This document shows positions 1-8,772 of a stretch of DNA of 59,719 nt, in pieces. Position 1 is the first letter of the stretch, and every line of letters starts with the position of its first letter. The translations under genes were made by a program, and so were the position numbers. Origin of the DNA: Bacteroidota bacterium (lineage in GTDB: Bacteria; Bacteroidota; Bacteroidia; Bacteroidales; JAAUTT01); NCBI GenBank assembly GCA_021779665.1, contig JAJYAG010000020.1, forward strand, positions 1 through 59,719, in the 5' to 3' direction. The notes below the pieces were generated by a model. That model had not been told where the DNA came from. It ran no database searches and worked only from the letters and a program-made list of their open reading frames with translations.

Positions 1-566
1 TTCCGATCTTTATCAGTAAAACTCCCGATATATTGCTCAGAACCCATACCTCATCAGTCCAGGTGAGAGTAATGGAGAAAACACAGCCGCCAATCAGGTT
101 GTTAATGCCGGGGAGAGTTTTCAGAAATGAGGCTATTTCAGCACGTTCGCATTGTATGTTCCACCAGGTGGAAGGTTTATTTATTGACAAAAAAGTTTCT
201 TTTGCCGATTTAAAGCAGACCCTGTTGTTTTTTGCAAAAGAAATGTTTGGCCCGGAAACAAAAATCCGTCTGCGCCCTTCATTCTTCCCATTTACTGAAC
301 CATCAGCCGAAATGGATATTTCGTGTAACTGCGGAGGAAAAGGCTGTAACTTATGTAAATATACCGGATGGCTGGAAATATTAGGTTGCGGAATGGTTGA
401 TCCTAATGTTTTGGACAACTGTGGAATCGACTCAAAAGAATATTCAGGTTTTGCTTTCGGTATGGGCATTGAACGAATAACAATGCTGAAATACAACATC
501 AAGGATATCAGAATTTACTTTGAAAACGATGTCAGATTTTTAAATCAATTTAAATCAAGCATCTAA
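1..566 (+). CDS. pheS: Phenylalanyl-tRNA synthetase alpha subunit, C-terminal part (5' end outside window)
   Basis: This is the alpha chain of the cytoplasmic (alpha-beta)2 enzyme that charges tRNA-Phe. The reading frame is already open at base 3 and runs 187 codons to a TAA, so about half of a normal PheS of roughly 340 aa is visible. Class II motif 2 ([19 protein letters not shown]) and motif 3 ([16 protein letters not shown]) are intact. Between them lies a short insert with four cysteines ([11 protein letters not shown]) just before the conserved GCGMV motif; E. coli PheS lacks it, and I recall it as typical of Bacteroidota PheS. A metal-binding role is only an inference. A TTG at 33 is an internal leucine codon, not a start. 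A hairpin follows the stop. Confidence 0.96.
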   Translation, partial: PIFISKTPDILLRTHTSSVQVRVMEKTQPPIRLLMPGRVFRNEAISARSHCMFHQVEGLFIDKKVSFADLKQTLLFFAKEMFGPETKIRLRPSFFPFTEPSAEMDISCNCGGKGCNLCKYTGWLEILGCGMVDPNVLDNCGIDSKEYSGFAFGMGIERITMLKYNIKDIRIYFENDVRFLNQFKSSI

Positions 567-572
567 ACACAT

Positions 573-612
573 AAAAATGAGTTACAGGATAACTATCTCG
601 TAACTCATTTTT
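573..612. terminator. Bidirectional terminator hairpin between pheS and the OsmC gene
   Basis: A perfect 13-bp stem (AAAAATGAGTTAC / GTAACTCATTTTT) encloses a 14-nt loop. It has A-rich and T-rich flanks on both sides, so it can work for the two convergent genes. The right part lies inside the last codons of the OsmC gene, whose stop codon is at 582-584. Confidence 0.75.
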
Positions 613-995
613 ACTGCCCCTTCTAAAGTTGCCTTAACCCCGCAATATTTCTCCTGCGAAAGTACTACTGCTTTTTCAAGCTTGGCATAATCAAGGTTAA
701 AACCCTTAAATTCATAAATAACTTTCATTTCCAGAAATTTCTTAGGATGTTCATCGGCGGTATCTCCTTCAATTTTAATATTGAAATAATCCAGGTCCAC
801 CTTCATCTTTTTGAGTATTGAAACAACATCCATCCCGGTACAACCTCCTAAGGCAAGCATTAACAATCCTTTAGGCCTTACACCAAGATCTTCACCTCCG
901 AATTCAGGCATAGAATCCATACTAACGGTATGATTACCCAGTTGCGAAATGAAATTCATGTTCTTCTTCCAGAGAATGTTTGCTTCAAGTTTCAT
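582..995 (-). CDS. OsmC/Ohr family protein (putative peroxiredoxin-like hydroperoxide reductase)
   Basis: At 137 aa this has the usual length and layout of the OsmC/Ohr superfamily, cytoplasmic proteins that reduce organic hydroperoxides with two redox cysteines. Both candidate cysteines are present: C52 in GGCTGMDVVSILKKMK and C118 in EKYCGVKATLEG. The remaining sequence matches the YhfA-like general OsmC branch better than true Ohr. The gene converges on pheS and diverges from a Crp/Fnr regulator at 1141, with about 145 bp between the two starts. Control by that regulator is plausible from position but unproven. The substrate cannot be told from sequence. Confidence 0.88.
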   Translation of the reverse strand: MKLEANILWKKNMNFISQLGNHTVSMDSMPEFGGEDLGVRPKGLLMLALGGCTGMDVVSILKKMKVDLDYFNIKIEGDTADEHPKKFLEMKVIYEFKGFNLDYAKLEKAVVLSQEKYCGVKATLEGAVKMSYEIVIL

Positions 996-1140
996 AAAAT
1001 GCCAAGTTTTGCTTATTGAAAAAATAATTAACTTTAATCACAAGAATTATAAAGAAATATAGTTCTCCATATATGTCCATTTTTAACCTTTTTTTTGCAT
1101 TTTTGTTCAATAATCCGAAATTTTATATAAAACTGAAAAT

Positions 1141-1842
1141 ATGAGGCAACCCGCTATTCATCATAACACCGAAGAATGTAATATCTCAAGTGCTCCTCTT
1201 TTTAAAAGCCTGTCGAACGATGAAACCGATAAGGTAAATTCAGAAAAATCCACTGGGTCCTATAAAAAGGGAACATACATATATCACGAAGGAAACAGAA
1301 TAAACGGGTGTTATGTAGTTTTTAAAGGAATCTTAAAAATTTACAAAACCGGTATAGACGGTAAAGAACAGATTATACGTTTTGCAAAACCTCATGAAAT
1401 TATTGGCTTCCGCTCTGTTTTAAGCGGTGAATTAGCCTGTACTACCGCCAAAGTAATGGAAGATGCAGTTTTATGCTACATCCCCCAGGATACGTTTTAT
1501 CATCTTGTAAAAAATAACGGGAGCTTTTCACTGGAACTTATGCAGCTTATTTGCAGAGAACTAGGCGAAGCAAACGAATATATTACTGACATTGCTCAAA
1601 AAACAGTACGCGAGCGTCTGGCAGAAATTCTGATACATTTAAAAGACAGTTTTGGTCTGGATTCGGAAAATGTGCTCCAGATATCGTTAACACGAGAAGA
1701 ACTTGCCAACATTGTTGGAACAGCTACTGAATCGGTTATCCGACTTTTATCCGAATTTAAATCAGACCATTACATTGATATCGATGGCAGAAAAATTAAA
1801 ATTCTGAATTACAACGCACTTCAAAAATTAGCGAATCTCTAA
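1141..1842 (+). CDS. Crp/Fnr family transcriptional regulator
   Basis: This 233-aa protein has an N-terminal cyclic-nucleotide-binding-type beta roll (about residues 20-140, with YHEGNRINGCYVVFKGILKI) and a C-terminal winged helix (about 155-230). The recognition helix lies in LTREELANIVGTATESVIRL. It lacks the N-terminal CxxC..C set of a 4Fe-4S FNR, so it is more likely of the redox, NO or nucleotide-sensing Crp/Fnr type common in Bacteroidota. It is divergent from the OsmC gene and converges on ruvB, whose stop codon directly abuts its own. The ligand and targets are unknown. Confidence 0.9.
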   Translation: MRQPAIHHNTEECNISSAPLFKSLSNDETDKVNSEKSTGSYKKGTYIYHEGNRINGCYVVFKGILKIYKTGIDGKEQIIRFAKPHEIIGFRSVLSGELACTTAKVMEDAVLCYIPQDTFYHLVKNNGSFSLELMQLICRELGEANEYITDIAQKTVRERLAEILIHLKDSFGLDSENVLQISLTREELANIVGTATESVIRLLSEFKSDHYIDIDGRKIKILNYNALQKLANL

Positions 1843-2865
1843 TCAGAAAAGCTTGAATTGGGTTAAATCCCGGTTCAAACCAAAAGTCTTATAGGCGAGA
1901 TCGGTCACCTCCCTTCCGCGGGGAGTTCTTTTCATAAAACCTTCCTTAATCAGGTAAGGTTCGTAAACTTCTTCAATAGTACCGGCATCCTCGCCTATTG
2001 CAGTAGCAATGGTATTTAATCCAACCGGCCCACCTTTGAATTTTTCAATAATGGTTCGTAAAATCTTATGATCCATCTCATCCAAACCATGCATGTCAAT
2101 ATTTAAAGCATTTAAGGCATATTTGGTTATATCCATATCTATAACACCGGTACCTTTTACCTGGGCAAAATCACGAACACGACGCAACAAAGAATTACAG
2201 ATGCGCGGTGTTCCCCGGCTTCTGCGTGCGATTTCAAAAGCGGCATCTTCATATATTTCAACACATAAAATACTCGCAGAACGCTTAATAATACCCTTAA
2301 TTGTGTCAACATCGTAATACTCCAAATGACACGATATACCAAACCTCGCCCTTAACGGACTGGTTAATAATCCTGACCTTGTAGTAGCACCAATTAATGT
2401 AAACGGATTAAGGTTTAGCTGAATAGACCGTGCACTTGGACCCTTATCGAGCACAATATCGATAACATAATCCTCCATGGCCGAGTAAAGATATTCTTCA
2501 ACAACCGGACTTAACCTGTGTATTTCGTCAATAAACAGCACATCATTTGGTTCAAGATTGGTAAGGATCCCGGCCAAATCACCAGGTTTATCCAAAACCG
2601 GACCAGAGGTAACACGAATCTTTGTATTTAATTCGTTAGCAATAATATTCGACAAAGTTGTTTTTCCCAAACCTGGGGGACCATGCAACAAAACATGATC
2701 GAGAGCTTCGTTACGCATTCGGGCAGCTTGTACAAAAACTCTCAGATTTTCAACAACCTGTCCCTGACCCGAAAACTCCTGAAATCCAATTGGCCGTAAT
2801 TTAATATCAATATCAGAGTCGGAAGATTTGTTATCGTTCCGAATATCAAAATCTTCGCTCATCAA
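1843..2865 (-). CDS. ruvB: Holliday junction branch-migration ATPase RuvB
   Basis: RuvB is the hexameric AAA+ motor that, with RuvA, drives branch migration at Holliday junctions. The 340-aa length is normal. Walker A is GPPGLGKTT at residues 62-70, Walker B DEIH at 113-116, sensor I GATTRSG, and the C-terminal winged helix ends in [16 protein letters not shown]. Two adjacent ATG codons (2865 and 2862) could start it. The first overlaps the stop of the upstream MORN-repeat gene as ATGA, which suggests translational coupling. The upstream partners are nadA and the MORN protein rather than ruvA or ruvC. The N-terminal 20 residues are acidic and Ser/Asp-rich. Confidence 0.97.
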   Translation of the reverse strand: MMSEDFDIRNDNKSSDSDIDIKLRPIGFQEFSGQGQVVENLRVFVQAARMRNEALDHVLLHGPPGLGKTTLSNIIANELNTKIRVTSGPVLDKPGDLAGILTNLEPNDVLFIDEIHRLSPVVEEYLYSAMEDYVIDIVLDKGPSARSIQLNLNPFTLIGATTRSGLLTSPLRARFGISCHLEYYDVDTIKGIIKRSASILCVEIYEDAAFEIARRSRGTPRICNSLLRRVRDFAQVKGTGVIDMDITKYALNALNIDMHGLDEMDHKILRTIIEKFKGGPVGLNTIATAIGEDAGTIEEVYEPYLIKEGFMKRTPRGREVTDLAYKTFGLNRDLTQFKLF

Positions 2866-4400
2866 TTCTTTTTAATATCTTCAATTTTAATACCGTTTAT
2901 TCTTTTTTCAACGTCATTCTCATAGGCCACAGTTAATGCAATAACCCCAAGCTCATCAAATTTACGCCAGGTTTTTTCCTTAAAACCATTCACATAAAAC
3001 TGTTCTTCTTTTAACTTACCGTTGTCGTAATAAATCAAAAACTTCCCATCAGGGTTACCCTGAATATAATTACCTTCCGACTTAAGAACGCCATTACTAT
3101 AATATTCCTTCCACAAACCTTCTTTCAGACCTACTACATATTTACCCTTTTCAATATTATCGCCAACTTTAATCTCCCAATCACCATCCATTTCACCTTC
3201 AACGTACCTGCCATTGGTAACAGTATCACCACTTTCATTGAATTCCATAAAAATGCCATCACGTTTTCCCCGGGAATATTCTTCAACACGTAAAGGTTTT
3301 CCATTTTTATAAAACCATTTCCATTCGCCATTGAACGAGCCATTATTGAAATTTCCAATCTGCTCGGCTCCTCCACCAGCAAAAAAGAACTTCCACTCTC
3401 CTACCTGCCGGTTATTCTTAAATATACCTTCAGATTTTAATTCTCCATTTTCATAAAAGTTCTTCCAATGCCCTTCTTTTTTACCATCTTCAGTTAAATA
3501 ACCCTCGCTAACTATTATACCATTATCATTAAAAATTCGGGCTGTTTCAATAGTTCCATCCTCTTTATAGAAGGTATGAATACCTATGGGAATATTGGCT
3601 CGATAAAAACCCTTCCTATTAACATTTCCATTAGGATAACGATCAATACGCTCATCCAAGGAAAATTCCTGGGATTTTTCAGGCTGTTTCAAATCGCCCT
3701 TATCGTAAAGTAAAGAAACCGAAACATCTCCTCTTTCGTTAAATTCATTAGCGTAACCGTTTAAGGTATCGTTCACAAAAATTTTTTCACTTTTAATTTT
3801 ACCGTTGTCGTATAGTTCTATCCATGTTCCTTGCTTTTGTCCTTTATCATTAATGCGGTTTACATACTGACGATCAATCATATAATCATTAAAAAACTCA
3901 TATAGAGTAATAACCAGTCCATCCTGATTAAACTCCTTTCCTGGACCGCTCTTTTTACCGTTTTTATAGTTTATTATTTCCTTAACCTTACCATTTTCAA
4001 AATAGTAATATGAAAGGCCTTCTCTTTTGTCGTTCACATAAAGTTCTTTGGAAGCCATATAATTAACATTCCCAACATTAAGAACATTCCTGACATTGTA
4101 TTTATAATAATAACCATTTCTCTTCCCGAGAACAAAATTTATCTTTTCGGTAGTATCACCTTTCTCATCATAAAAGATCCAAAGACTATCTAGTAAAAAA
4201 TTACGCCGGTTACCTTCCGATTTAACAACTCCGTTCAAATAATAAGTTTTCCAATAACCATCCGGTTTACCGTTCACCATTGTACCTTCGCTCGATATCT
4301 TACCGTTTGGATAAAATAATTTAACATATCCATTCTCGGCCTTTTCCTGAGCAAACGCAACGTTTACACATAAAAGAAACAGAATAATGAGTTTGTACAT
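2862..4400 (-). CDS. Secreted MORN-repeat (YwqK-like) protein
   Basis: The protein is about 512 aa. A signal peptide ([18 protein letters not shown]) is followed by tandem MORN_2-type repeats of the form WKxYYxNGxLKSEGxYxxGxxxG, roughly a dozen or more across residues 30-500. In this family (often annotated toxin-antitoxin system YwqK family antitoxin) the repeats form an elongated beta sheet; a specific function is not known. An in-frame ATG at 4430 would add ten residues before the signal peptide; I prefer 4400 because the hydrophobic segment then starts at once. The gene sits in an operon between nadA and ruvB, overlapping ruvB by 4 bp. Export to the periplasm or surface is inferred from the signal peptide. 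Confidence 0.82.
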   Translation of the reverse strand: MYKLIILFLLCVNVAFAQEKAENGYVKLFYPNGKISSEGTMVNGKPDGYWKTYYLNGVVKSEGNRRNFLLDSLWIFYDEKGDTTEKINFVLGKRNGYYYKYNVRNVLNVGNVNYMASKELYVNDKREGLSYYYFENGKVKEIINYKNGKKSGPGKEFNQDGLVITLYEFFNDYMIDRQYVNRINDKGQKQGTWIELYDNGKIKSEKIFVNDTLNGYANEFNERGDVSVSLLYDKGDLKQPEKSQEFSLDERIDRYPNGNVNRKGFYRANIPIGIHTFYKEDGTIETARIFNDNGIIVSEGYLTEDGKKEGHWKNFYENGELKSEGIFKNNRQVGEWKFFFAGGGAEQIGNFNNGSFNGEWKWFYKNGKPLRVEEYSRGKRDGIFMEFNESGDTVTNGRYVEGEMDGDWEIKVGDNIEKGKYVVGLKEGLWKEYYSNGVLKSEGNYIQGNPDGKFLIYYDNGKLKEEQFYVNGFKEKTWRKFDELGVIALTVAYENDVEKRINGIKIEDIKKN

Positions 4401-4439
4401 ATTGTAGTTATTTGAAATTGAACCTTTCAAAAATAATCC

Positions 4440-5399
4440 TTATTTACTTTTAATATTTCTCGAAATCTCGAGCATACGCATAATTGGCCTGCGTGCCTTT
4501 TCCATTAAATCTTTTTCCAAATTTATCTCATAAGAATCATTTTTTAAAGAATTAAGGATTTTATTTAGGTCAATCATCTTCATAAACTGACAATCGTTGC
4601 AGGCACAGGTAGAATCGTTTGGAGGAGCAGGAATAAAATTCTTACCGGGATTTTCCTTTTTCATCTGATGCAAAATTCCCGATTCGGTAGCTACAATATA
4701 AGTATTAGACTTATCCTGAATGGTATACTTTAACAAAGCAGCTGTAGAACCAATATAATCCGAAATAATTAACACAGGTTTATCACACTCGGGGTGAGCA
4801 ATAATTTTCGCATCCGGATTCTCTTTTTTCAGAGATAAAATTTTCTCAAGCGAAAAACGCTGGTGAACATGACAATGACCATTCCAAATAACCATATCGC
4901 GTCCCGTTTTACTTTTTATATAGTCACCCAGATTACGGTCAGGACAAAAAATAATTTTTTCTCCTGCCGGAATACTGTTAACAATTTCGTAAGCATTGGA
5001 TGAAGTACATATTATATCGGACAAAGCTTTGATTTTTGCGGTAGTATTAACATAACTGACAACTGTGTGATTTGGATGCGCTTTCACAAAGGCTTCAAAT
5101 TCATCGGGAGGACAAGAGTCCGCCAGCGAGCAACCCGCATTTAAATCGGGTAACAAAACTTTTTTATCCGGACATATAATTTTAGCCGTTTCAGCCATAA
5201 AGTGAACGCCGGCAAAAACGATCACATCAGCTTTAGTTTTTTCAGCTTCCTGGGCGAGGGCCAGACTATCGCCAATAAAATCGGCAATTTCCTGAACCTC
5301 GTCAACCTGGTAATAGTGTGCAAGAATAATGGCATTGCGCTTTTTCTTAAGTTCGAGGATTTGCTGAGATACTTCCGCCTTATTAACAACTATATTCAT
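4440..5399 (-). CDS. nadA: Quinolinate synthase NadA
   Basis: NadA condenses iminoaspartate with dihydroxyacetone phosphate to quinolinate in de novo NAD synthesis, using a 4Fe-4S cluster. The 319-aa protein shows the expected cluster cysteines: C90 in LNAGCSLADSC, C176 in WNGHCHVHQRF, and the C265/C267/C270 group in STCACNDCQFMKM, the last probably being the ligand. The active-site HYYQ segment is at residues 28-31. It is the first gene of a leftward operon with the MORN protein and ruvB. Neither nadB nor nadC is nearby. A 548-bp non-coding region separates it from the divergent rpiB. Confidence 0.96.
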   Translation of the reverse strand: MNIVVNKAEVSQQILELKKKRNAIILAHYYQVDEVQEIADFIGDSLALAQEAEKTKADVIVFAGVHFMAETAKIICPDKKVLLPDLNAGCSLADSCPPDEFEAFVKAHPNHTVVSYVNTTAKIKALSDIICTSSNAYEIVNSIPAGEKIIFCPDRNLGDYIKSKTGRDMVIWNGHCHVHQRFSLEKILSLKKENPDAKIIAHPECDKPVLIISDYIGSTAALLKYTIQDKSNTYIVATESGILHQMKKENPGKNFIPAPPNDSTCACNDCQFMKMIDLNKILNSLKNDSYEINLEKDLMEKARRPIMRMLEISRNIKSK

Positions 5400-5947
5400 A
5401 TTATATTTTATTTCTTTTTTATTAAAAAATTAATGATGATAATGATGTGCTGTTAATTCTGTTTAAAAAATAATTGCAAAACTGTTGATTTTTTCGATAT
5501 CAAGATTATAAAAACAGGTTATAAACATAAATTAAACGTTAAATTAATTTAAAATTAAGCAATTATTAGGTTATTAACAGTCTGTTCATATCAGGTTTTA
5601 CTAATAAAAACCCTATTCAATTTTTGTTCCGTCGCGTTTATTTTATGTTAAAAAGTGGTAATTTATTTTCATAACCATATTTGGAATGGTGGGAAAAAGA
5701 TATAATGAAAAATCCTTGCCAAACTACCACCATTTCTTCATAAAAATTTTTCATATCCACATCAGACACTTATTAACAATTTTTCAAAACCATTTGTTAA
5801 AAGACACCTGGCAATAAAAAATCCCTACAAAATAATACTTAAGAGTATAATTTTCCTTTATTTTACAACTTTTTAAGTAACACATTGATTGTTGATATTA
5901 AGATATTTATAAATATCAGTATAACAATTAATTAATATTATTTTGGA
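5400..5947. other. 548-bp AT-rich intergenic region between divergent nadA and rpiB
   Basis: I see no credible gene, tRNA or conserved structured RNA here. The stretch is very AT-rich and must hold the promoters of both divergent operons, although no clean TAnnTTTG box with a TTTG partner was found. The one distinct element is a perfect 16-bp palindrome, GATATTTATAAATATC, at 5902-5917, about 30 bp before the rpiB start. One near-match to a DnaA box (ATATCCACA near 5754) is isolated. Confidence 0.6.
5902..5917. promoter_or_regulatory. Perfect palindrome upstream of the rpiB-rrf2-hemW operon, possible operator
   Basis: GATATTTATAAATATC is its own reverse complement and lies 30 bp upstream of the rpiB start codon. 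Rrf2-family repressors bind AT-rich palindromes and often autoregulate, and an Rrf2 gene is second in the operon. The link is inference; AT-rich palindromes also arise by chance. Confidence 0.3.
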
Positions 5948-6385
5948 ATGAAAATAGGGATTGCAAACGATCATGCCGGATTTGAGTTAAAGCAGCAGAT
6001 TAAACCTTATTTAGTATCGAAGGGTTATGAACTGGTTGATTTTGGCTCCGATTCCAATGTATCTGTTGACTATGCTGATTATGCCCATCAGCTTGCTTAT
6101 GCTGTTGAAAAGAACGAAGTAGATCTTGGTATTTCAATTTGCGGGAGCGGAAATGGAATTAACATTGCTGCCAACAAGCATCAGGGAGTGCGATCGGCAC
6201 TATGCTGGAACCCTGAAATCAGCCATTTGGCCCGTTTACATAATAACGCGAATATTTGTGCTTTACCCGGGCGATTTATAAACAAGGAACAGGCCATTGA
6301 GATATTGGACCAGTTTCTGAATACCAATTTTGAGGGAGGTCGCCACCTGAACAGAATAAATAAAATACCATTACCTAATATTTAA
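5948..6385 (+). CDS. rpiB: Ribose-5-phosphate isomerase B
   Basis: RpiB interconverts ribose 5-phosphate and ribulose 5-phosphate in the pentose phosphate pathway. The 145-aa protein matches the RpiB/LacA/LacB family: D8-H9 in IANDHAGFELK, the catalytic base C65 in ISICGSGNGINIAANK, and the HNNANICALPGRF segment with the conserved His and Arg that bind phosphate. Cysteine at position 65 favours true RpiB over galactose-6-phosphate isomerase subunits. It starts a tight operon: three bases separate it from the Rrf2 gene, and three more separate that gene from hemW. Confidence 0.95.
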   Translation: MKIGIANDHAGFELKQQIKPYLVSKGYELVDFGSDSNVSVDYADYAHQLAYAVEKNEVDLGISICGSGNGINIAANKHQGVRSALCWNPEISHLARLHNNANICALPGRFINKEQAIEILDQFLNTNFEGGRHLNRINKIPLPNI

Positions 6386-6388
6386 AAT

Positions 6389-6823
6389 ATGCTCTCCAAT
6401 ACCAGTAAATATGCTATCCGCGCTGTTATTTACCTAGCTTTAAACGGAAATAAAGATTCCAAAATAGGAATAAAGCAAATATCAAAAGATCTCGAAATCC
6501 CAACTCCATTTCTGGGCAAGATTCTACAATCGCTTGCAAAACATAAGCTTCTTGCATCAACAAAAGGTCCCCATGGAGGTTTTTCTCTGGGCAAAAACGC
6601 TTATGATGTTTCTTTAATGGATATTGTTGAAATAATTGACGGGTTGGATAGTTTCAACATGTGCGTGCTGGGTCTGAAAACCTGCACCGAGAGTCATGCT
6701 TTTTGCCCTATCCACAGCAGTTATTCGGGAATCAGAGAACAGTTAAAAGATCTGTTTCAGTCGGAAAACATTGGTATACTGGTAGAAAAAATCAAAACTT
6801 CACAAAATCAGATAGCAATTTGA
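6389..6823 (+). CDS. Rrf2 family transcriptional regulator with an IscR/NsrR-like cysteine triad
   Basis: This 144-aa protein has an N-terminal winged helix (SNTSKYAIRAVIYLA at 3-17; recognition region TPFLGKILQSLAKHKLL; wing KGPHGGFSL at 59-67). It ends with three cysteines at 92, 99 and 106 (MCVLGLKTCTESHAFC). The place and rough spacing match the Fe-S ligands of IscR and NsrR, although the spacing here is six residues rather than five. It is therefore probably an Fe-S-based sensor of iron, cluster status, NO or redox. Its operon partners are rpiB and hemW. Autoregulation through the palindrome at 5902-5917 is a guess. Confidence 0.9.
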   Translation: MLSNTSKYAIRAVIYLALNGNKDSKIGIKQISKDLEIPTPFLGKILQSLAKHKLLASTKGPHGGFSLGKNAYDVSLMDIVEIIDGLDSFNMCVLGLKTCTESHAFCPIHSSYSGIREQLKDLFQSENIGILVEKIKTSQNQIAI

Positions 6824-6826
6824 TAA

Positions 6827-7966
6827 TTGGCCGGAATTTATATACATATCCCCTACTGCCGTAAGGTTTGTTACTATTGCGATTTTCACTTTACGGCTTC
6901 GTTCAGGGATGTTGATCCGGTGATAAGTGCCATAATCAAGGAACTTGAAGAAAGAAAGCATTACCTGAAAGGTGATAAAATTGATACAATTTATTTTGGA
7001 GGAGGAACACCTTCGGCTGTTGATTTTGTAAACATTAAAGCCATTCTTGAGAAGATTTACGGGGAATTTACCATCGCTGAAAACCCCGAGATTACCCTGG
7101 AAGCAAATCCCGATGATCTTCATCCTTCGTACTTTAAAAACATCAAAAGCATTGGAATAAACCGGTTGAGCATTGGTGTGCAATCCTTTATAGAGCGCGA
7201 CCTGAAATGGATGAACCGGCGCCACAGTGCCGAAAAGTCCGCTGATTCCGTTAAATTCGCTTACGACAATGGATTCACCAATATAAATATCGATTTAATA
7301 TACGGTATTCCCGGAATGAGCAACGAGGAATGGAAATTCAATCTAGACAAGTTTTTTGAGCTCGAAATTCCGCACCTTTCAGCCTATCATCTTACTATAG
7401 AACCCAAAACTGTTTTTGGCGTCCAGAAAAAAAAGGGAAAACTTACTGAAATAGAAGAGGAAGCAAGTGTAACCCAATTTGAGATTCTTTTGGAAGAAAC
7501 CGCAAAACGAGGTTATCAACATTATGAAATATCGAATTTTGCCAAAGAGGAATATTTTTCAAAACATAATCTGGGGTATTGGAAGAACCATCTTTATCTG
7601 GGCGCGGGGCCTTCGGCCCATTCGTTTGACGGAACTTCCAGGCGCTGGAACACCAAACTGCATAAGGTTTATATTGAAAAAGCAGGTACGGGCGCAGGAT
7701 ATTTTGAAGAAGAAGTTCTGACCAAAGAGGAGCAGTTTAACGACTACATTCTCACAAATCTGCGAACCATGTGGGGGATAAATCTGAATACCATAAAGTT
7801 GCAGTTTGGCGAAAGCTACGCGCTTGAAACTACTAAAACAGCAGATAAATATAAAGAGTACCTTGCTTTTGGCCCTGACATTATAAAACTTAACAATAAA
7901 GGGAAGTTTATTGCCGACAGGATAGCTTCGGAATTTTTTACCGATGTAAACGAAGAATCAGAATAG
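6827..7966 (+). CDS. hemW: Radical SAM heme chaperone HemW (TTG start)
   Basis: The 379-aa protein begins at a TTG three bases after the Rrf2 stop, and the N-terminus MAGIYIHIPYC fits HemW exactly, so the TTG start is well supported. The radical SAM motif is C11-x3-C15-x2-C18 followed by Asp-Phe. HemN has a fourth cysteine (CxxxCxxCxC), and its absence places this protein with HemW, which carries and inserts heme, and not with the coproporphyrinogen dehydrogenase HemN. The glycine motif GGGTPSA and the HemN C-terminal region are present. The 3' end overlaps the convergent kinase-like gene by 9 bp. Confidence 0.93.
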   Translation: MAGIYIHIPYCRKVCYYCDFHFTASFRDVDPVISAIIKELEERKHYLKGDKIDTIYFGGGTPSAVDFVNIKAILEKIYGEFTIAENPEITLEANPDDLHPSYFKNIKSIGINRLSIGVQSFIERDLKWMNRRHSAEKSADSVKFAYDNGFTNINIDLIYGIPGMSNEEWKFNLDKFFELEIPHLSAYHLTIEPKTVFGVQKKKGKLTEIEEEASVTQFEILLEETAKRGYQHYEISNFAKEEYFSKHNLGYWKNHLYLGAGPSAHSFDGTSRRWNTKLHKVYIEKAGTGAGYFEEEVLTKEEQFNDYILTNLRTMWGINLNTIKLQFGESYALETTKTADKYKEYLAFGPDIIKLNNKGKFIADRIASEFFTDVNEESE

Positions 7967-8647
7967 CCGTCTCAGCTCAGCCATTTTAATAATTACTTCA
8001 ACAATTTCCTCTGGCTTGGATGTCATGCAGTTAAAGCGTAAATCGAACCAGGTATAATCGGTATTTTTTCCTTTAAAAAACTCGCGGTATTTTTCACGAC
8101 GGGCATCTATTTCCTGGGCGTACTTCTTGGCTTCGGGGATGGATAAATTATATTTTTCGCTTATCCGGGAAGCTCTCCATTCCAAAGGCGCTTCGAGGAA
8201 TATGTGAAGCGATTTTTGAATATCGCGGGTAAAGGCAATGCCTCCCCGGCCAACAACTACAACATTCCCGTGATTAGCCATGGAACGGATAATTTTTCCT
8301 GTCGTATTCAAAATTTTGTTATCGCTTTTGTAATATCTGGACGATTGCGCACTCAATATTTCATCGAAAATACCACGCTTTTCTTCAAAAACCTGCTTAA
8401 TTAACTGCGGTTCCAGGTTCAGTTCCTGGGCAGCTTCGGCAAATATTTCCTTTCCAACCCACTTCCATTCATGATTTTTTAAGGAATTTAACTTTCGCTC
8501 GTTTAATGCTTGAGTAAGTAAGCGGGCAACACATTTGCCGGGACAACCCATTTCGCGTGCTATGGTGACAATAGGACCAGGATCGGCAGTTTTCAGATCA
8601 ATTTCCTGGTAGCGGTCTTTTAAGTAGCTGATAAGGTTGATACTCAT
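7958..8647 (-). CDS. Cytidylate kinase-like family protein
   Basis: With the ATG at 8647 this is a 229-aa protein of the cytidylate-kinase-like family (Cytidylate_kin_2), P-loop kinases distinct from canonical Cmk. The N-terminal GPIVTIAREMGCPGKCVARLL is the P-loop region, although glycines are partly replaced. VVVGRGGIAFTRD and the LID-like arginine segment IDARREKYREFF follow. An upstream ATG at 8722 would add 25 hydrophobic residues that do not fit the family, so I reject it. The substrate is unknown. The gene converges on hemW with a 9-bp overlap and lies 77 bp downstream of the last base of dnaG's far side, on the opposite flank of which dnaG is also leftward. Confidence 0.82.
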   Translation of the reverse strand: MSINLISYLKDRYQEIDLKTADPGPIVTIAREMGCPGKCVARLLTQALNERKLNSLKNHEWKWVGKEIFAEAAQELNLEPQLIKQVFEEKRGIFDEILSAQSSRYYKSDNKILNTTGKIIRSMANHGNVVVVGRGGIAFTRDIQKSLHIFLEAPLEWRASRISEKYNLSIPEAKKYAQEIDARREKYREFFKGKNTDYTWFDLRFNCMTSKPEEIVEVIIKMAELRRLF

Positions 8648-8772
8648 TGCGTTTGAGTTTAAAGATGAAATAATCAGGACCTTATTTTTTATTAAAGTTA
8701 CGAAGAAACTGATATATATCAAATTAAAATTTGATAAATGTATTTACTTAAAACTATTTGTAATTGTGAGAG

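Noticed and set aside
5400-5947. A possible replication origin in the AT-rich gap between nadA and rpiB
   Set aside because: Only one near-match to a DnaA box, no cluster, and no dnaA, dnaN or gidA nearby. Divergent promoters explain the AT-richness.
6827-7966. Naming the radical SAM gene hemN (coproporphyrinogen III dehydrogenase)
   Set aside because: The fourth cysteine of the HemN motif (CxxxCxxCxC) is replaced; the N-terminus and length fit HemW.
8648-8722. Upstream start codon for the cytidylate-kinase-like gene
   Set aside because: It would add 25 hydrophobic residues resembling a signal anchor that the soluble family lacks; the ATG at 8647 gives a normal N-terminus.
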